Notes: generated from the sequence alone by a model not told the origin. Shown: positions 47,812 to 57,010, counted from the first letter of the stretch. The stretch is DNA of 57,558 nucleotides from Klebsiella pneumoniae (GCA_945862325.1 CAMAXZ010000027.1:1-57558), one strand, 5' to 3'. Numbers and translations: made by a program.

Positions 47812-47812
47812 C

Positions 47813-48223
47813 TCAGAACGGGGGCTGTTCGGCGACCGGCTCCGACGCCGGCGGGGCCGCGGCGTCAATCGCCTCGTCGGGGCTCACCGCCCGCGGCTTG
47901 CTGGACAGCCACACCACCTTGTCCACGAGGAGGTTCACCTCGTAGCGCACCACGTTCTCGCGGTCGGTCCACTTGCTCGGCCGGATCGTGCACTCGAGCG
48001 CGATCGCGTCGCCCTTGTGCGCGAAGCGCGCCACGTACTCCGCGTTCTTCTCGAACAGGGTGACGCGGTGCCAGTCGGGCTGGTCGACCCACTGGCCATC
48101 CACCTTCCGACCGCCCGGGGTCGCGACGTTCAGCTTGAGCACCGCCATCCCGCTCGCGGCGGTGCGCAGCTCGGGCTCGTGACCGATGTGACCCATGAGG
48201 TATGCCTTGTTCATCCCACGCAT
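47813..48223 (-). CDS. ssb: Single-stranded DNA-binding protein
   Basis: The 136-residue protein is a typical OB-fold SSB (NKAYLMGHIGHEPELR, then KLNVATPGGR, then DWHRVTLFEKNAEYVARFA). The tail ends QPPF, shorter and less acidic than the standard DDIPF that recruits partners. The ATG at 48223 was chosen because GAGGAG lies seven bases upstream; an internal ATG three codons later is the other option. It is divergent from the deoxynucleoside kinase gene over 189 nt and converges on the kinase gene one base away. Confidence 0.95.
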   Translation of the reverse strand: MRGMNKAYLMGHIGHEPELRTAASGMAVLKLNVATPGGRKVDGQWVDQPDWHRVTLFEKNAEYVARFAHKGDAIALECTIRPSKWTDRENVVRYEVNLLVDKVVWLSSKPRAVSPDEAIDAAAPPASEPVAEQPPF

Positions 48224-48412
48224 TTCTTCACTCCTCGCGCCGCTTGTGCGAGCGCGCCGCCGGCCTTTGCAACCCTCGCGCCATCGGAATTTCAAGGGGT
48301 TGTGGAGTGTCGACCCCGACAACGGTCGGCGGACCGGCTGACGAACGTCACTCCGTCGCCGGGCGTCGGGCGTCAAGCGGGCGACCTTGATAGCGGCGAC
48401 GATGGAGCGCAC

Positions 48413-49078
48413 GTGGCGGGCCTCGTCGTCGTCGAAGGGTTGATCGGGGTCGGAAAGACGACGCTCTGCCGGATCCTCGAAGCCGAGTGGGGGGCGCGCC
48501 TCGTGCTCGAGCCGGCGGACGACAATCCGTTTCTATCGAGGTTCTACGCAGACCCCGAGCGGTTCGCCCTGCCCGCGCAGCTCTTCTACATGGCCGCGCG
48601 GTTCCGGCAGCAGGAGGAGCTCCGTCAGCCCACGCTGTTCGAGCGCGTGACGGTGTGCGACTACCTCTGGGCGAAGGACCGCCTGTTCGCGGAGATGACG
48701 CTCCGCGGCGACGATCTCGGGCTCTACGAGCGCTTCGCCGAGCTCCTGGGGCAGCGCGCGCCGCGCCCGGACGTGGTCCTGTTCCTCGACGCGACGACGC
48801 CGACGATCCGCGCGCGCATCGGCCGGCGCGGCATCCCTGCCGAGCAGGTGATCGCGGCGGACTACCTCGATGATCTGCGTCGCCGATACTACCGCCTGTG
48901 GGATCGCTACACCGACGCGCCGGTCCACGTGCTCCGCACCGACGCGGTCGATTACGTGAACGACCGCGGGGCGCGCGCCGCCGTCGTCGGAATGCTGGAG
49001 GGATGGCTCGGCGGGCGGCCGGCGCCCGGCGCGCCGCCGGTGTACGGGCAAGCCCCGTCCGCGCTCTTTCGCGACTGA
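48413..49078 (+). CDS. Deoxynucleoside kinase
   Basis: The 221-residue protein starts at GTG with GGAG just upstream and opens with VVVEGLIGVGKTTL (P-loop GxxGxGKTT). The substrate-binding EPADDNPFL motif, a later DYLWAKDRLF (DxLF-like) and a lid with Arg pairs (RARIGRRG) put it in the dNK/dGK/TK2 family, which phosphorylates deoxynucleosides for salvage. It lies upstream of panB with a 17-nt gap and is convergent with nothing, so it may be the first gene of the panBC transcript. Confidence 0.9.
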   Translation: MAGLVVVEGLIGVGKTTLCRILEAEWGARLVLEPADDNPFLSRFYADPERFALPAQLFYMAARFRQQEELRQPTLFERVTVCDYLWAKDRLFAEMTLRGDDLGLYERFAELLGQRAPRPDVVLFLDATTPTIRARIGRRGIPAEQVIAADYLDDLRRRYYRLWDRYTDAPVHVLRTDAVDYVNDRGARAAVVGMLEGWLGGRPAPGAPPVYGQAPSALFRD

Positions 49079-49095
49079 CGCTGCCAGGAGTCCCC

Positions 49096-49935
49096 GTGCC
49101 CTACGCCGAGCCCACGCCGGTCCGCCGCCTCACCGCTCCCGAGCTCTACGGGCGCAAGGCGCGCGGCGAGAAGATCGTGATGTTGACGGCCTACGACGCG
49201 GCCGCGGCGCGGCTCGCCGACGCCGGGGGTGCCGACGTCGTGCTCGTTGGCGACTCGCTCGGCATGGTGGTGCAGGGGCGCCCCGACACCCTCGGCGTCA
49301 CCCTTCGAGACATGGCGTACCACGGTCGTTGTGTGGCCGCGGGGCTCGCCCGCGCGCACCTCACGGTCGACCTCCCCTTCATGACCTACCAGGTGTCGCC
49401 GGAGCAGGCGCTCACGAGCGCGGGGCTCCTCGTCCAGGAGGGCCTCGCGCAGTCGGTCAAGCTCGAGGGCGGCGTCCGGAGCGCGCCCGCCATCCGCGCG
49501 ATCGTCGACGCCGGGATCCCCGTGGTGGGCCACGTCGGGCTCACCCCGCAGTCCGTCCACGCCGTAGGCGGGTTCAAGGTGCAAGGGCGGGATCGCGCCG
49601 ACGCCGAGCGCATCCTCGACGACGCGCGCGCCGTCCAGGCCGCGGGCGCGTTCGCGGTCGTGCTCGAGCTCGTCCCCGCGGAGCTCGCCGCGCGGATCAC
49701 GGCGGAGCTCCTCATCCCCACGATCGGCATCGGGGCGGGGCCCTCGTGCGACGGGCAGGTGCTCGTCTGGAACGACCTCCTCGGGCTGGACGAGCGCTTC
49801 AAGCCCCGCTTCGTCAAGCGGTACGCCTCGCTCGAGGCGCTGGTCGTCGGGGCGGTGGCGTCGTACGTGGCCGAGGTGCGCGACGGCGTGTTCCCGTCGT
49901 CCGAGCACATCTTCGGGGAGAAGAAACCGTCGTGA
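49096..49935 (+). CDS. panB: 3-methyl-2-oxobutanoate hydroxymethyltransferase
   Basis: The 279-residue enzyme transfers a hydroxymethyl group from methylene-tetrahydrofolate to alpha-ketoisovalerate, the first step to pantothenate. The family signature VMLTAYDAAAARLAD, DVVLVGDSLGMV and the motif DLPFMTYQ are clear, with Asp and Glu metal ligands in the expected places. The start is GTG with GGAG just upstream. It overlaps panC at the stop (GTGA). Confidence 0.96.
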   Translation: MPYAEPTPVRRLTAPELYGRKARGEKIVMLTAYDAAAARLADAGGADVVLVGDSLGMVVQGRPDTLGVTLRDMAYHGRCVAAGLARAHLTVDLPFMTYQVSPEQALTSAGLLVQEGLAQSVKLEGGVRSAPAIRAIVDAGIPVVGHVGLTPQSVHAVGGFKVQGRDRADAERILDDARAVQAAGAFAVVLELVPAELAARITAELLIPTIGIGAGPSCDGQVLVWNDLLGLDERFKPRFVKRYASLEALVVGAVASYVAEVRDGVFPSSEHIFGEKKPS

Positions 49936-50753
49936 GGATCCTCCACGATCCGTCGGAGATGGCCGCGGAGGCCGCCACGCTGCGGGCGCGCGGCGCGCGC
50001 GTCGGCTTCGTGCCCACCATGGGGTACCTGCACCGCGGGCACACGTCGCTGCTCGAGCGTACGCGCCCGCGCTGCGACGTGCTCGTCGCGAGCATCTACG
50101 TGAACCCGCTGCAATTCGGGCCGAACGAGGACCTCTCGCGCTACCCGCGGGACTTCGAGGGCGACGCCCGCGCCTGCGCAGCCGCGGGCTGCGACCTCCT
50201 CTTCGCGCCCGACTCGCTGTACCCGCCCGGCTTCCGCACGTCGGTCCACGTGGCGGACCTGACGACGCGTTGGGAGGGTGCGGCGCGCCCCGGGCACTTC
50301 GACGGGGTCGCCACGGTGGTCGCGCGCCTGTTCGGCCTCGTCCAGCCGACCATCGCCACCTTCGGCGAGAAGGACTTCCAACAGCTCGCGGTCATCCGCG
50401 CCATGACGCGGGATCTCGCGCTTCCCGTGGAGATCGTGGGCGCGCCGCTCGTGCGCGACGACGACGGCGTCGCGCTCTCCAGCCGCAACGTCTTCTTGTC
50501 GGCGTCCGACCGCGCCCGCGCGCGAACGCTCCACCAGGCGCTACACGTCGTCCGCGACCATCCCTCCGCGGACGCGACGGCTCGGCTCGAGGCCGGCCGG
50601 GCCGCGCTCGACTGCGACGCGCTGGACTACCTCGCCCTCGTCGACCCCGACACCCTCGAGCCCGTCACCCTGGTCGATCGCCCACTCCGCGCCATCGCGA
50701 CCGCCCGTTACGGGGCGGTGCGCCTGCTCGACAACGTCGCGGTGCCGGCATGA
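49932..50753 (+). CDS. panC: Pantothenate synthetase
   Basis: The 273-residue enzyme joins pantoate and beta-alanine with ATP. It shows VGFVPTMGYLHRGHTSLL (HxGH loop), VNPLQFGPNEDLSRYPR, GHFDGVATVVARLF, GEKDFQQLAVIRAM and SSRNVFLS. The GTG start overlaps panB. The stop overlaps a small membrane gene (ATGA). No panD is seen, so beta-alanine must come from elsewhere. Confidence 0.97.
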   Translation: MRILHDPSEMAAEAATLRARGARVGFVPTMGYLHRGHTSLLERTRPRCDVLVASIYVNPLQFGPNEDLSRYPRDFEGDARACAAAGCDLLFAPDSLYPPGFRTSVHVADLTTRWEGAARPGHFDGVATVVARLFGLVQPTIATFGEKDFQQLAVIRAMTRDLALPVEIVGAPLVRDDDGVALSSRNVFLSASDRARARTLHQALHVVRDHPSADATARLEAGRAALDCDALDYLALVDPDTLEPVTLVDRPLRAIATARYGAVRLLDNVAVPA

Positions 50754-51034
50754 TCGACATCCCGTGGGACGTCGCGGTGCTCGCGGTCATCCTCGGCACG
50801 AACCGCTTCGTGGCCCCGGCCGTACTGCGGCGCGCGGCGGTGTTCTGGGGCCTCCAGAGCGTGCTCGTGTGCGCCGCGCTGTACGTCGGGATCGAGGGCA
50901 TGCACGGGCTCGATGGGTACCCAGTGGTGAGCTGGCTCATCGTCGCCCTCCTCGTCGTGCACCTCGTTCAGAACCTCGCGGCGCGGAGCGCCGCGTTGCA
51001 CCGCGACGCGATGGACCGCGCCGCGCGGCGCTGA
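50750..51034 (+). CDS. Small membrane protein after panC
   Basis: The 94-residue protein has two or three hydrophobic helices (VAVLAVILGTNRFVAPAVL, WGLQSVLVCAALYVGI and SWLIVALLVVHLV), then a short basic C-terminus. No family is recognised. The ATGA overlap with panC implies co-expression. Confidence 0.6.
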   Translation: MIDIPWDVAVLAVILGTNRFVAPAVLRRAAVFWGLQSVLVCAALYVGIEGMHGLDGYPVVSWLIVALLVVHLVQNLAARSAALHRDAMDRAARR

Positions 51035-51036
51035 GC

Positions 51037-52209
51037 TCAGTCGGGGCAGATCTCCGCGGGCGCCGCCTCGCTGCCCTCGTTGTCCGTCCACGTGTTCGCG
51101 GTGCCTGCGGTCGCCTGCCCCGCCGACGCGTCCTCGCAGTCGAGGCCACCGTTGCCGCGGGCTTCGTTCTCTTCGAAGGTGTTCGCCACCGCGGTCGCGT
51201 CGACGCGGATCCCGGCGCCGACGTTGTCCTCGATCGAGTTCCGGCGCACGAGGTTGCCGGCGGAGCCGGTGAAGACGAGGCCGACGCCGTTGTCCTCGCT
51301 CTCGTTGGCCAGGATCTCGGCGCCGCCGACCGCCTGCACGACGATGCCCACCTCGCAGCCCGAAACGCGGTTGATCTGGAGCGTGGCGTCGTTCCCGGGG
51401 CCGACGAGCACGATGCCGTTGCCCGCGGCGCGCCGCACGTTGTTGTCCGCGACCTCCACGTCGTCGGTCGTGTCGATCACGATCGCGTCGCCGGGCGCGT
51501 CGACGAACGTGTTTCGACGCACGATCACGCGTTCGGCGCGGTCGACGAGCAGGCCGCCGCCCACGACGCGATTGCGCTCGATGCGCACGTCGTTGTCTTC
51601 GGTGCTGACGAAACGCAGGCTCGACGTCGTGAAGAGGTTGTCGAAGACGTCGAGCTCGCGCGCGTACGCCTCCGGCGCTTGGTTGGTCGACGCGATCGCC
51701 ACGCCGCCCACGAAGTGGTTCCGCCGGACGGTCATGGCGTCGAAGGCGCTCGTCCCGGGCACGAGCCCGACGGAACCTCCGGCGTCGATCACGTTGTTCT
51801 CGATGCGATACCCCGAGTGGCCGACCCCGGTTCGCACCGCGACCGCGCCCTGGCCGATCACGGTGAAGCCGTCGAGCACGACGCCCTCCGCGTCGAGCGT
51901 GAAGGGCGCCGCGCCGACCACGCGCGCCTCGCCGGAGCCCGCGATCCCCCGCTTTCTGCCGTCCTTCCCGGCGCGGGCGCCCCGGAGCGTCAGCGCCTTG
52001 TCGACGACGACGTCCTCGACATAGGTGCCGGCGCAGACCCCGACGACGCCACCGGCGGGCGTGGCGTCGATCGCGGCCTGGATCGACGTGTACGCCGCGC
52101 CCGAACACTGCGCGCCGTCGTCGTCGACGAGCGTCGCGCCCGGCCCGAACGGCCCCGCGGCGGCGCTCGACGTGAAGAACAGCAGCGCGGGAAGAATGAG
52201 AACGGTCAT
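51037..52209 (-). CDS. Secreted right-handed beta-helix protein (NosD/pectate-lyase-like fold)
   Basis: The 390-residue protein has a signal peptide (LILPALLFFTSSAAA) and then an N-terminal capping region with YTSIQAAIDATPAGG, a classic start of parallel beta-helix proteins. Successive 20-25-residue rungs have N- and V-rich patterns (RIENNVIDAG, VFDNLFTT, EVADNNVRRA, AEILANESEDNGVG, NLVRRNSIEDNVG). These folds bind or cleave polysaccharides, but catalytic residues were not identified. It lies after leuA on the same strand with a hairpin between them. Confidence 0.8.
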   Translation of the reverse strand: MTVLILPALLFFTSSAAAGPFGPGATLVDDDGAQCSGAAYTSIQAAIDATPAGGVVGVCAGTYVEDVVVDKALTLRGARAGKDGRKRGIAGSGEARVVGAAPFTLDAEGVVLDGFTVIGQGAVAVRTGVGHSGYRIENNVIDAGGSVGLVPGTSAFDAMTVRRNHFVGGVAIASTNQAPEAYARELDVFDNLFTTSSLRFVSTEDNDVRIERNRVVGGGLLVDRAERVIVRRNTFVDAPGDAIVIDTTDDVEVADNNVRRAAGNGIVLVGPGNDATLQINRVSGCEVGIVVQAVGGAEILANESEDNGVGLVFTGSAGNLVRRNSIEDNVGAGIRVDATAVANTFEENEARGNGGLDCEDASAGQATAGTANTWTDNEGSEAAPAEICPD

Positions 52210-52238
52210 GGTACCCCCTGCCAGTAGGCTAGGGGCGT

Positions 52239-52266
52239 GCCCGGGCGGGGCAACGGCGGCCCGGGC
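52239..52266 (-). terminator. GC-rich hairpin after leuA
   Basis: Two copies of the self-complementary GCCCGGGC (52239-52246 and 52259-52266) can pair across a 12-nt loop immediately after the leuA stop. There is no T-run. It may slow or stop transcription before the beta-helix gene. Confidence 0.35.
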
Positions 52267-52269
52267 GGG

Positions 52270-53523
52270 TCACCCCGCCGAGACGGCGGCGATGACCTCG
52301 AGGATCTCCGCCTCCTCCAAGACCCGGCTCGTCGCCTTCGCGCGCGCCCGGATCGCCGTGATCAGCGTCGGATCCGCGGCGTAGCCGCGCTGCTTGAGCC
52401 AGAACACGATGTTCGAGTCCCCCGCCATGTGGCCGATCTCGATCTCCTGGCGTCGGCCGAACCACGCGGCGGGCACCCCGGAGTACACCCGGTCGGCCAG
52501 CCAGTCGGCGCCCTTGGTCAGCGCCTTGATGACCGCGGCGGCGTGCACGCCCGTGCCCGTGCGGAACGCGTCGCGGCCGAACACCGGGTAGCTGATCGGG
52601 ATCGGGACGTGGCACGACGCCGACACGAGGTCGACGAGCGGCGCGAGCCCCGCGAGGTCGCCGTCCCAGGCCCCTTGGAGCTTGAGGTTGACGAGGAGCA
52701 GGTCGATCGGGGTGTTTCCGACACGTTCGCCGATGCCGAGCACCGTGCCGTGCACACGGTCGACCCCGGCGTCGATCGCCGCGAGCGCGTTGACGAGGCC
52801 GAAGCCCCGGTCGCTGTGCCCGTGCCAGTCCACGCGCGTGGGCGTGCCGAGGCCGCGCACGAGATCGCGCGTGAAGCGCACGAGGTTGGCGACGCCCACC
52901 GGGTCCGCGTGTCCGACGGTGTCGCACACCACGAGCCGGTCGGCGCCGTCCTCGATCGCCGCCTCGAACAGGCGCTTCAACGTGGTGGGGTGGGAGCGGA
53001 TCGTGTCTTCGGTGACGAAGGTGCAGGGCAGGCCCGCCTTGACCACCATGCGGCACGCCTCGCGCGTGCGCTTCTCGAGCAGCGCCTCGTCCCAGCCCTC
53101 GGTGTAGAGGCGGATCGGCGAGGTGCCGAGGAACGCGAGGACCTCCAGCTTCACGCCGGTGCGCTCGCTGATCTCGAGGATCGGGCGGATGTCCGCCTCG
53201 TGCGTTCGCCCCGCGGCCCCGGGGAGGATCGCGAGCTTCTCGTCGCGCACCATCTCGCACAGGGCGGTGCAGTCCGCGACCGCGCGGGGGCCGGCTCCGG
53301 GCAGGCTGATGTCCGCGGAGTGGACACCGAGCTGCGAGAGCCGGCGGAGAATGTCGAGCTTCGCCTCGATCGGCGGGTCGGTCACGGACGGGCACTGGGC
53401 GCCGTCGCGGAGCGTCTCGTCGAAGACGTCCACGCGGCGCACCGGGGGGCGCGGCGTGTCGCCGCGCAGGTTCCAGTCGTAGATGACGCCCGCCTCGCTG
53501 ACGCCCGTCTCGTCGATCGACAT
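52270..53523 (-). CDS. leuA: 2-isopropylmalate synthase-type enzyme without regulatory domain
   Basis: The 417-residue protein belongs to the HMG-CoA lyase-like TIM-barrel synthases. FDETLRDGAQ opens the barrel, WHGHSDRGFG carries metal-binding His, and IGERVGNTPIDLLL is the flexible-loop signature. LeuA enzymes condense acetyl-CoA with alpha-ketoisovalerate. The chain stops after the linker subdomains, so the usual C-terminal leucine-feedback domain is missing. The sequence resembles a class I recall from Anaeromyxobacter-like deltaproteobacteria, adjoining a leuB of the same type. A different acceptor (for example a citramalate-like one) cannot be excluded. Confidence 0.8.
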   Translation of the reverse strand: MSIDETGVSEAGVIYDWNLRGDTPRPPVRRVDVFDETLRDGAQCPSVTDPPIEAKLDILRRLSQLGVHSADISLPGAGPRAVADCTALCEMVRDEKLAILPGAAGRTHEADIRPILEISERTGVKLEVLAFLGTSPIRLYTEGWDEALLEKRTREACRMVVKAGLPCTFVTEDTIRSHPTTLKRLFEAAIEDGADRLVVCDTVGHADPVGVANLVRFTRDLVRGLGTPTRVDWHGHSDRGFGLVNALAAIDAGVDRVHGTVLGIGERVGNTPIDLLLVNLKLQGAWDGDLAGLAPLVDLVSASCHVPIPISYPVFGRDAFRTGTGVHAAAVIKALTKGADWLADRVYSGVPAAWFGRRQEIEIGHMAGDSNIVFWLKQRGYAADPTLITAIRARAKATSRVLEEAEILEVIAAVSAG

Positions 53524-53558
53524 CGGCTCTCCCGTGTCGACCAACGTAGCCGACCCGT

Positions 53559-54776
53559 TCAGCCGGGGAACGCTTCGACGACCACGGCGATGCCCTGACC
53601 GCCGCCGATGCACGCGCTGCCCACGCCCCAGGTCTTGCCGCGGCGACGCAGCTCGTGCAGGAGGTGGGCGGTGATGCGGGCGCCCGACGCGGCGAGGGGG
53701 TGGCCGACGGCGACGCCGCCGGAGTCCACGTTCGTGAGGGCGCGGTCGAGCCCGAGCTCACGCTCGCAGGCGAGGTACTGCGAGGAGAAGGCCTCGTTGA
53801 TCTCCACGAGGTCCATCTCGCCGATCGACTTGCCCGCGCGCGCGAGCGCGGCCTTGATCGCCTCGACCGGCCCGATGCCCATGTACTTCGGCTCGACGCC
53901 GACGGACGCGGACGCGACGAGGCGGCCGAGCGGCGCGAGGTTGCGCGCGGCGGCCCACTGCGCGTTGGCCATGACGAGCGCCGCGGCGCCGTCGTTGATG
54001 CCGGACGCGTTCGCGGCGGTGACCGTGCCGTCCTTCTTGAAGACGGGCGGGAGCGTGGCCATGGCCTCGCGGCTGAACCGCTTGCGGACCTTCTCTTCGC
54101 GGAGGGGGCTCAGCTGCGGGTGCTCGTCGACGGACACGACGATGTCGCCCTTCTTGTTGGCGATGACGACGTCGACCAGCTCGGCGGCGTAGCGGCCGGC
54201 CTCCTGGGCGGAGGCCCACGCGGTCTGCGAGCGGAAGCCGTAGTCGTCCGCCTCGTCACGCGTGATGCCGTACTTCTCGGCGAGGTTCTCGGCGGTGATC
54301 GCCATCGCGCAGCCCGCCATCGGGTCGAACAGGACCTCCTGGAGGTAGTCGTTCATCTGGGTGCCGCCGAGCTTGAAGCCGGCGCGCGCGCCGCGGATCG
54401 TGTGCGGCGACTGCGTCATGTTCTCCGTGCCGCCGACGAGCACGACGTTCGCTTCGCCCAGGCGGATGAGGTGGCCGCCCATGACGATCGCCTCGAAGCC
54501 CGAGCCGCAGAGGCGGTTGACCGTGACGGCCGGGGTCGGGATGCTGCAGCCGGACTTCAGCGCGATGTGCCGCGCGCAGTAGATCGCGTCGGCGCTCGTC
54601 TGCATGACATTGCCGAACACCACCTGATCGACGTCGGTGGCGGCGACGCCCGCGGCGCTCAGCGCCGCCTTGGACGCCACGACGCCGAGGTCGATGGCGG
54701 ACACGCTGGTGAACGCGCCGTTGAAGGTGCCGAACGGGGTGCGCTTCGCGGACAGGAGGACGACGTCGGAGCTCAT
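53559..54776 (-). CDS. Acetyl-CoA C-acetyltransferase (thiolase)
   Basis: The 405-residue thiolase has the active-site Cys in NRLCGSGFEAIVMGG, the His/Cys pair near the end in GGVAVGHPLAASGAR and SACIGGGQGIA, and NEAFSS for the loop. It is degradative or biosynthetic depending on partners, either making acetoacetyl-CoA or cleaving it. It lies between leuB (43 nt upstream) and leuA (35 nt downstream) on the same strand. Confidence 0.93.
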   Translation of the reverse strand: MSSDVVLLSAKRTPFGTFNGAFTSVSAIDLGVVASKAALSAAGVAATDVDQVVFGNVMQTSADAIYCARHIALKSGCSIPTPAVTVNRLCGSGFEAIVMGGHLIRLGEANVVLVGGTENMTQSPHTIRGARAGFKLGGTQMNDYLQEVLFDPMAGCAMAITAENLAEKYGITRDEADDYGFRSQTAWASAQEAGRYAAELVDVVIANKKGDIVVSVDEHPQLSPLREEKVRKRFSREAMATLPPVFKKDGTVTAANASGINDGAAALVMANAQWAAARNLAPLGRLVASASVGVEPKYMGIGPVEAIKAALARAGKSIGEMDLVEINEAFSSQYLACERELGLDRALTNVDSGGVAVGHPLAASGARITAHLLHELRRRGKTWGVGSACIGGGQGIAVVVEAFPG

Positions 54777-54819
54777 GGGACCTCTTGAAGGGCGCGAAAC
54801 GTATCCCGCGGCGCCGCGA

Positions 54820-55854
54820 TCATAGGGCCCGGAGCACCGCGTCGCCCGCCTCGGCGGTGCGCAGCGCGCCGCCGAGCTCGCGCGTGACCTCGCCAGCCAG
54901 GAGGCAGCGCTGCACGGCGTCCTGGATGCGGCGCTCGACGTCGGGGCGCCCGAGGTGGCCGAGCATGAGGCCCGCGGTGAGGATGGCCGCGAGGGGGTTC
55001 GCGAGCCCCTGGCCCGCGATGTCCGGCGCGCTCCCGTGCACCGGCTCGAAGAGCCCGATGTGCCCGGGGTGGATGTTGGCGCTCGCCGCGAGCCCGATGC
55101 CTCCCTGGATGGACGCGCCGAGGTCGGTCACGATGTCGCCGAAGAGGTTGTTCGTGACGATGACGTCGAACGACTGAGGGCGTTCCACCATTCGCATCGT
55201 CAAGACGTCGACATAGAGGTGCGAGGCGTCGATGTCCGGGTGCTCGGCCGCGACGAGCTTGAACACCCGCTGCCAGAGGTCGTGGCCGTGCCGCATGGCG
55301 TTGGCCTTGTCGCTCATGCACACCCGCCGCTTGCCGTTGGCCTTCGCCCACGCGAACGCCGCGCGGACGATGCGCTCCACGCCCTTGCGGGTGTTCATCT
55401 CCTGCTCGACGGCGACCTCGTCCGGCGTGTCGCGCTTGAACTGCCCGCCGATGCCCGTGTAGAGCCCCTCGGTGTTCTCGCGGAAGACGACAAAGTCGAT
55501 GTCCGCCGGGGTTTTGTCCTTCAACGGGCAGTAGCGCGCGTCGAGCAGGCGAACCGGGCGGAAGTTGACGTACAGATCGAGCTTGAAGCGCGCGCCGAGG
55601 AGGATGTCGCGCGCGTGCGCGTTGCTCGGCACGCGCGGGTCGCCCAGCGCACCGAGGTAGATCGCGTCGAACTCATTGCGCCAACGCTGGAGCACCGTGT
55701 CGGGCAGCGTCGTGCCGTCGCGCAAGTACCGTTCGGCGCCGAGGTCGAAGTGTTCGAGCTCCACGTCCGGGGCCACCGCCGCCAGCACGCGCAGACCCTG
55801 CTCGATGACCTCGTGGCCGATGCCGTCCCCTGGGACGACGGCGATGCGCGGCAT
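54820..55854 (-). CDS. leuB: 3-isopropylmalate dehydrogenase
   Basis: The 344-residue protein is a beta-decarboxylating dehydrogenase: VVPGDGIGHEV at the start, FRENTEGLYTG (substrate loop), a metal-binding segment NNLFGDIVTDLGASIQGG, and EPVHGSAPDIAGQGLANP for the cofactor site. Given the leuA-type gene, LeuB is the likeliest role (NAD-dependent oxidation and decarboxylation to alpha-ketoisocaproate). The RENTEG loop is also seen in isocitrate and tartrate dehydrogenases, so specificity should be read with care. Confidence 0.85.
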   Translation of the reverse strand: MPRIAVVPGDGIGHEVIEQGLRVLAAVAPDVELEHFDLGAERYLRDGTTLPDTVLQRWRNEFDAIYLGALGDPRVPSNAHARDILLGARFKLDLYVNFRPVRLLDARYCPLKDKTPADIDFVVFRENTEGLYTGIGGQFKRDTPDEVAVEQEMNTRKGVERIVRAAFAWAKANGKRRVCMSDKANAMRHGHDLWQRVFKLVAAEHPDIDASHLYVDVLTMRMVERPQSFDVIVTNNLFGDIVTDLGASIQGGIGLAASANIHPGHIGLFEPVHGSAPDIAGQGLANPLAAILTAGLMLGHLGRPDVERRIQDAVQRCLLAGEVTRELGGALRTAEAGDAVLRAL

Positions 55855-55878
55855 GTGAACCTCCCCGAAGCGCGGAAC

Positions 55879-56898
55879 CTACTTCGCGCTCATCAGGTCG
55901 GCATCGCTCCGCGCCGCGCTCTCTACTTCGTCCCAGTTGAGCATCCGGCCCTGGCCCGGGTCCCAGATGGCGAGCCGGAGGCACGCGAGCACATCCTGCG
56001 GGCTCCACGAGGTGCGCCCAGGGCTTTGCAGCTCCGGCATCTCCCGCATCGCTTCGGGGAGTCGGTAGAACGGGATGCGGTGATTCAGGTGGTGGACGTG
56101 GTGGTAGCCGATGTTGCCGGTGAACCAGTGCATCACCGGGTTCATGTCGAAGAAGCTGGAGCTCCGAGTGGCGGCTGCGCTGTACTCCCAGTCGCGGCGG
56201 TTCGCGATGTGCATGTTCGGGAAGTTGTGCTGGGCGTAGAAGAGGTAGCTCCCCGCCGCGGTCGACATCATGCCGGGCAGCACGACGGCGAGCAGAGCGG
56301 CCGTCCACCCGGCGGTGAAGCCGATGAGCGCGGCGAGCCCGAAGTGGAACACCACGGCGAACGCGGCGTCGGCATGGGTCTTCGGGTTGCGGCGGAAGGC
56401 CGACAGGCACATCCCGGCGAGGAACACCGTGAAGTAGCCGAGGAGCATGTTCACGGGGTGGCGCACGAGCCGGTAGGCGGTGCGCTGCGCGGGCGTCATG
56501 CCCTTCCACATGCCGACCGTGACGACGGGGTAGCTGCCGATCGCCGCGCCCACCATCTTCGCGGTGTGCTTGTGGTGGTAGTCGTGCGTCTCTTTCCAGA
56601 CGCTCGGCGCGGAGAGCATCAGGTAGCCGGTCAAGTGCATGACCGCGGTGCCGAGCGGGCTCTTCTGGAGGATCGCGCCGTGCAGATAGTCATGGTAGAA
56701 GATGAACATCCGGACGAGCGTGAGCCCGACGAGCACCGAGCTCGCGAGCCGCACCGGCAGCGGCACCGCGTCCACCAGGGTGAGCGCCACCGCCGCGGCG
56801 TAGAGGCCGTACGTGACCACCAGCAGGCGCCAGGTCAGACCACGATCTTCGCGCGCGTAGGGGTTCGAAGCGCGGACCAGCTCGGCACCTGTACGCAT
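55879..56898 (-). CDS. Membrane fatty acid desaturase
   Basis: The 339-residue protein has the three histidine boxes of membrane di-iron desaturases (HDYLH, HDYHHKH, and HHVHH near 265), with hydrophobic pairs of helices between them. It probably inserts a double bond into acyl chains in the inner membrane. The ATG has GGAG eight bases upstream. An inverted repeat TGTACG-CATC-CGTACA spans the start codon, and a 20-bp palindrome lies about 90 nt upstream. It is followed by leuB after 24 nt, suggesting one transcript. Confidence 0.9.
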   Translation of the reverse strand: MRTGAELVRASNPYAREDRGLTWRLLVVTYGLYAAAVALTLVDAVPLPVRLASSVLVGLTLVRMFIFYHDYLHGAILQKSPLGTAVMHLTGYLMLSAPSVWKETHDYHHKHTAKMVGAAIGSYPVVTVGMWKGMTPAQRTAYRLVRHPVNMLLGYFTVFLAGMCLSAFRRNPKTHADAAFAVVFHFGLAALIGFTAGWTAALLAVVLPGMMSTAAGSYLFYAQHNFPNMHIANRRDWEYSAAATRSSSFFDMNPVMHWFTGNIGYHHVHHLNHRIPFYRLPEAMREMPELQSPGRTSWSPQDVLACLRLAIWDPGQGRMLNWDEVESAARSDADLMSAK

Positions 56899-56905
56899 CC
56901 GTACA
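56890..56905. promoter_or_regulatory. Inverted repeat over the desaturase start codon
   Basis: TGTACG (56890-56895) and CGTACA (56900-56905) flank CATC, the complement of the desaturase ATG and its next base. A protein bound there would block initiation or transcription. A direct repeat ACAACCTC lies upstream at 56926-56933 and 56946-56953, spaced 20 nt (about two helical turns). Confidence 0.4.
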
Positions 56906-56990
56906 CTCCAGGGGAGGGACGTTCTACAACCTCTCGGCCAGCGACACAACCTCGTTCGACGTGAATTTTCTATCGGCGCGTCGCGCACTT

Positions 56991-57010
56991 CCGACCGACC
57001 GGTCGGTCGG
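56991..57010. promoter_or_regulatory. Perfect 20-bp palindrome, probable TetR-type operator
   Basis: CCGACCGACCGGTCGGTCGG is a perfect palindrome centred between the divergent desaturase and GYF-like genes. Its ACCGACCGGTCGGT core is of the type bound by TetR-family repressors. It lies 92 nt upstream of the desaturase start and 66 nt upstream of the opposite gene. Confidence 0.6.
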
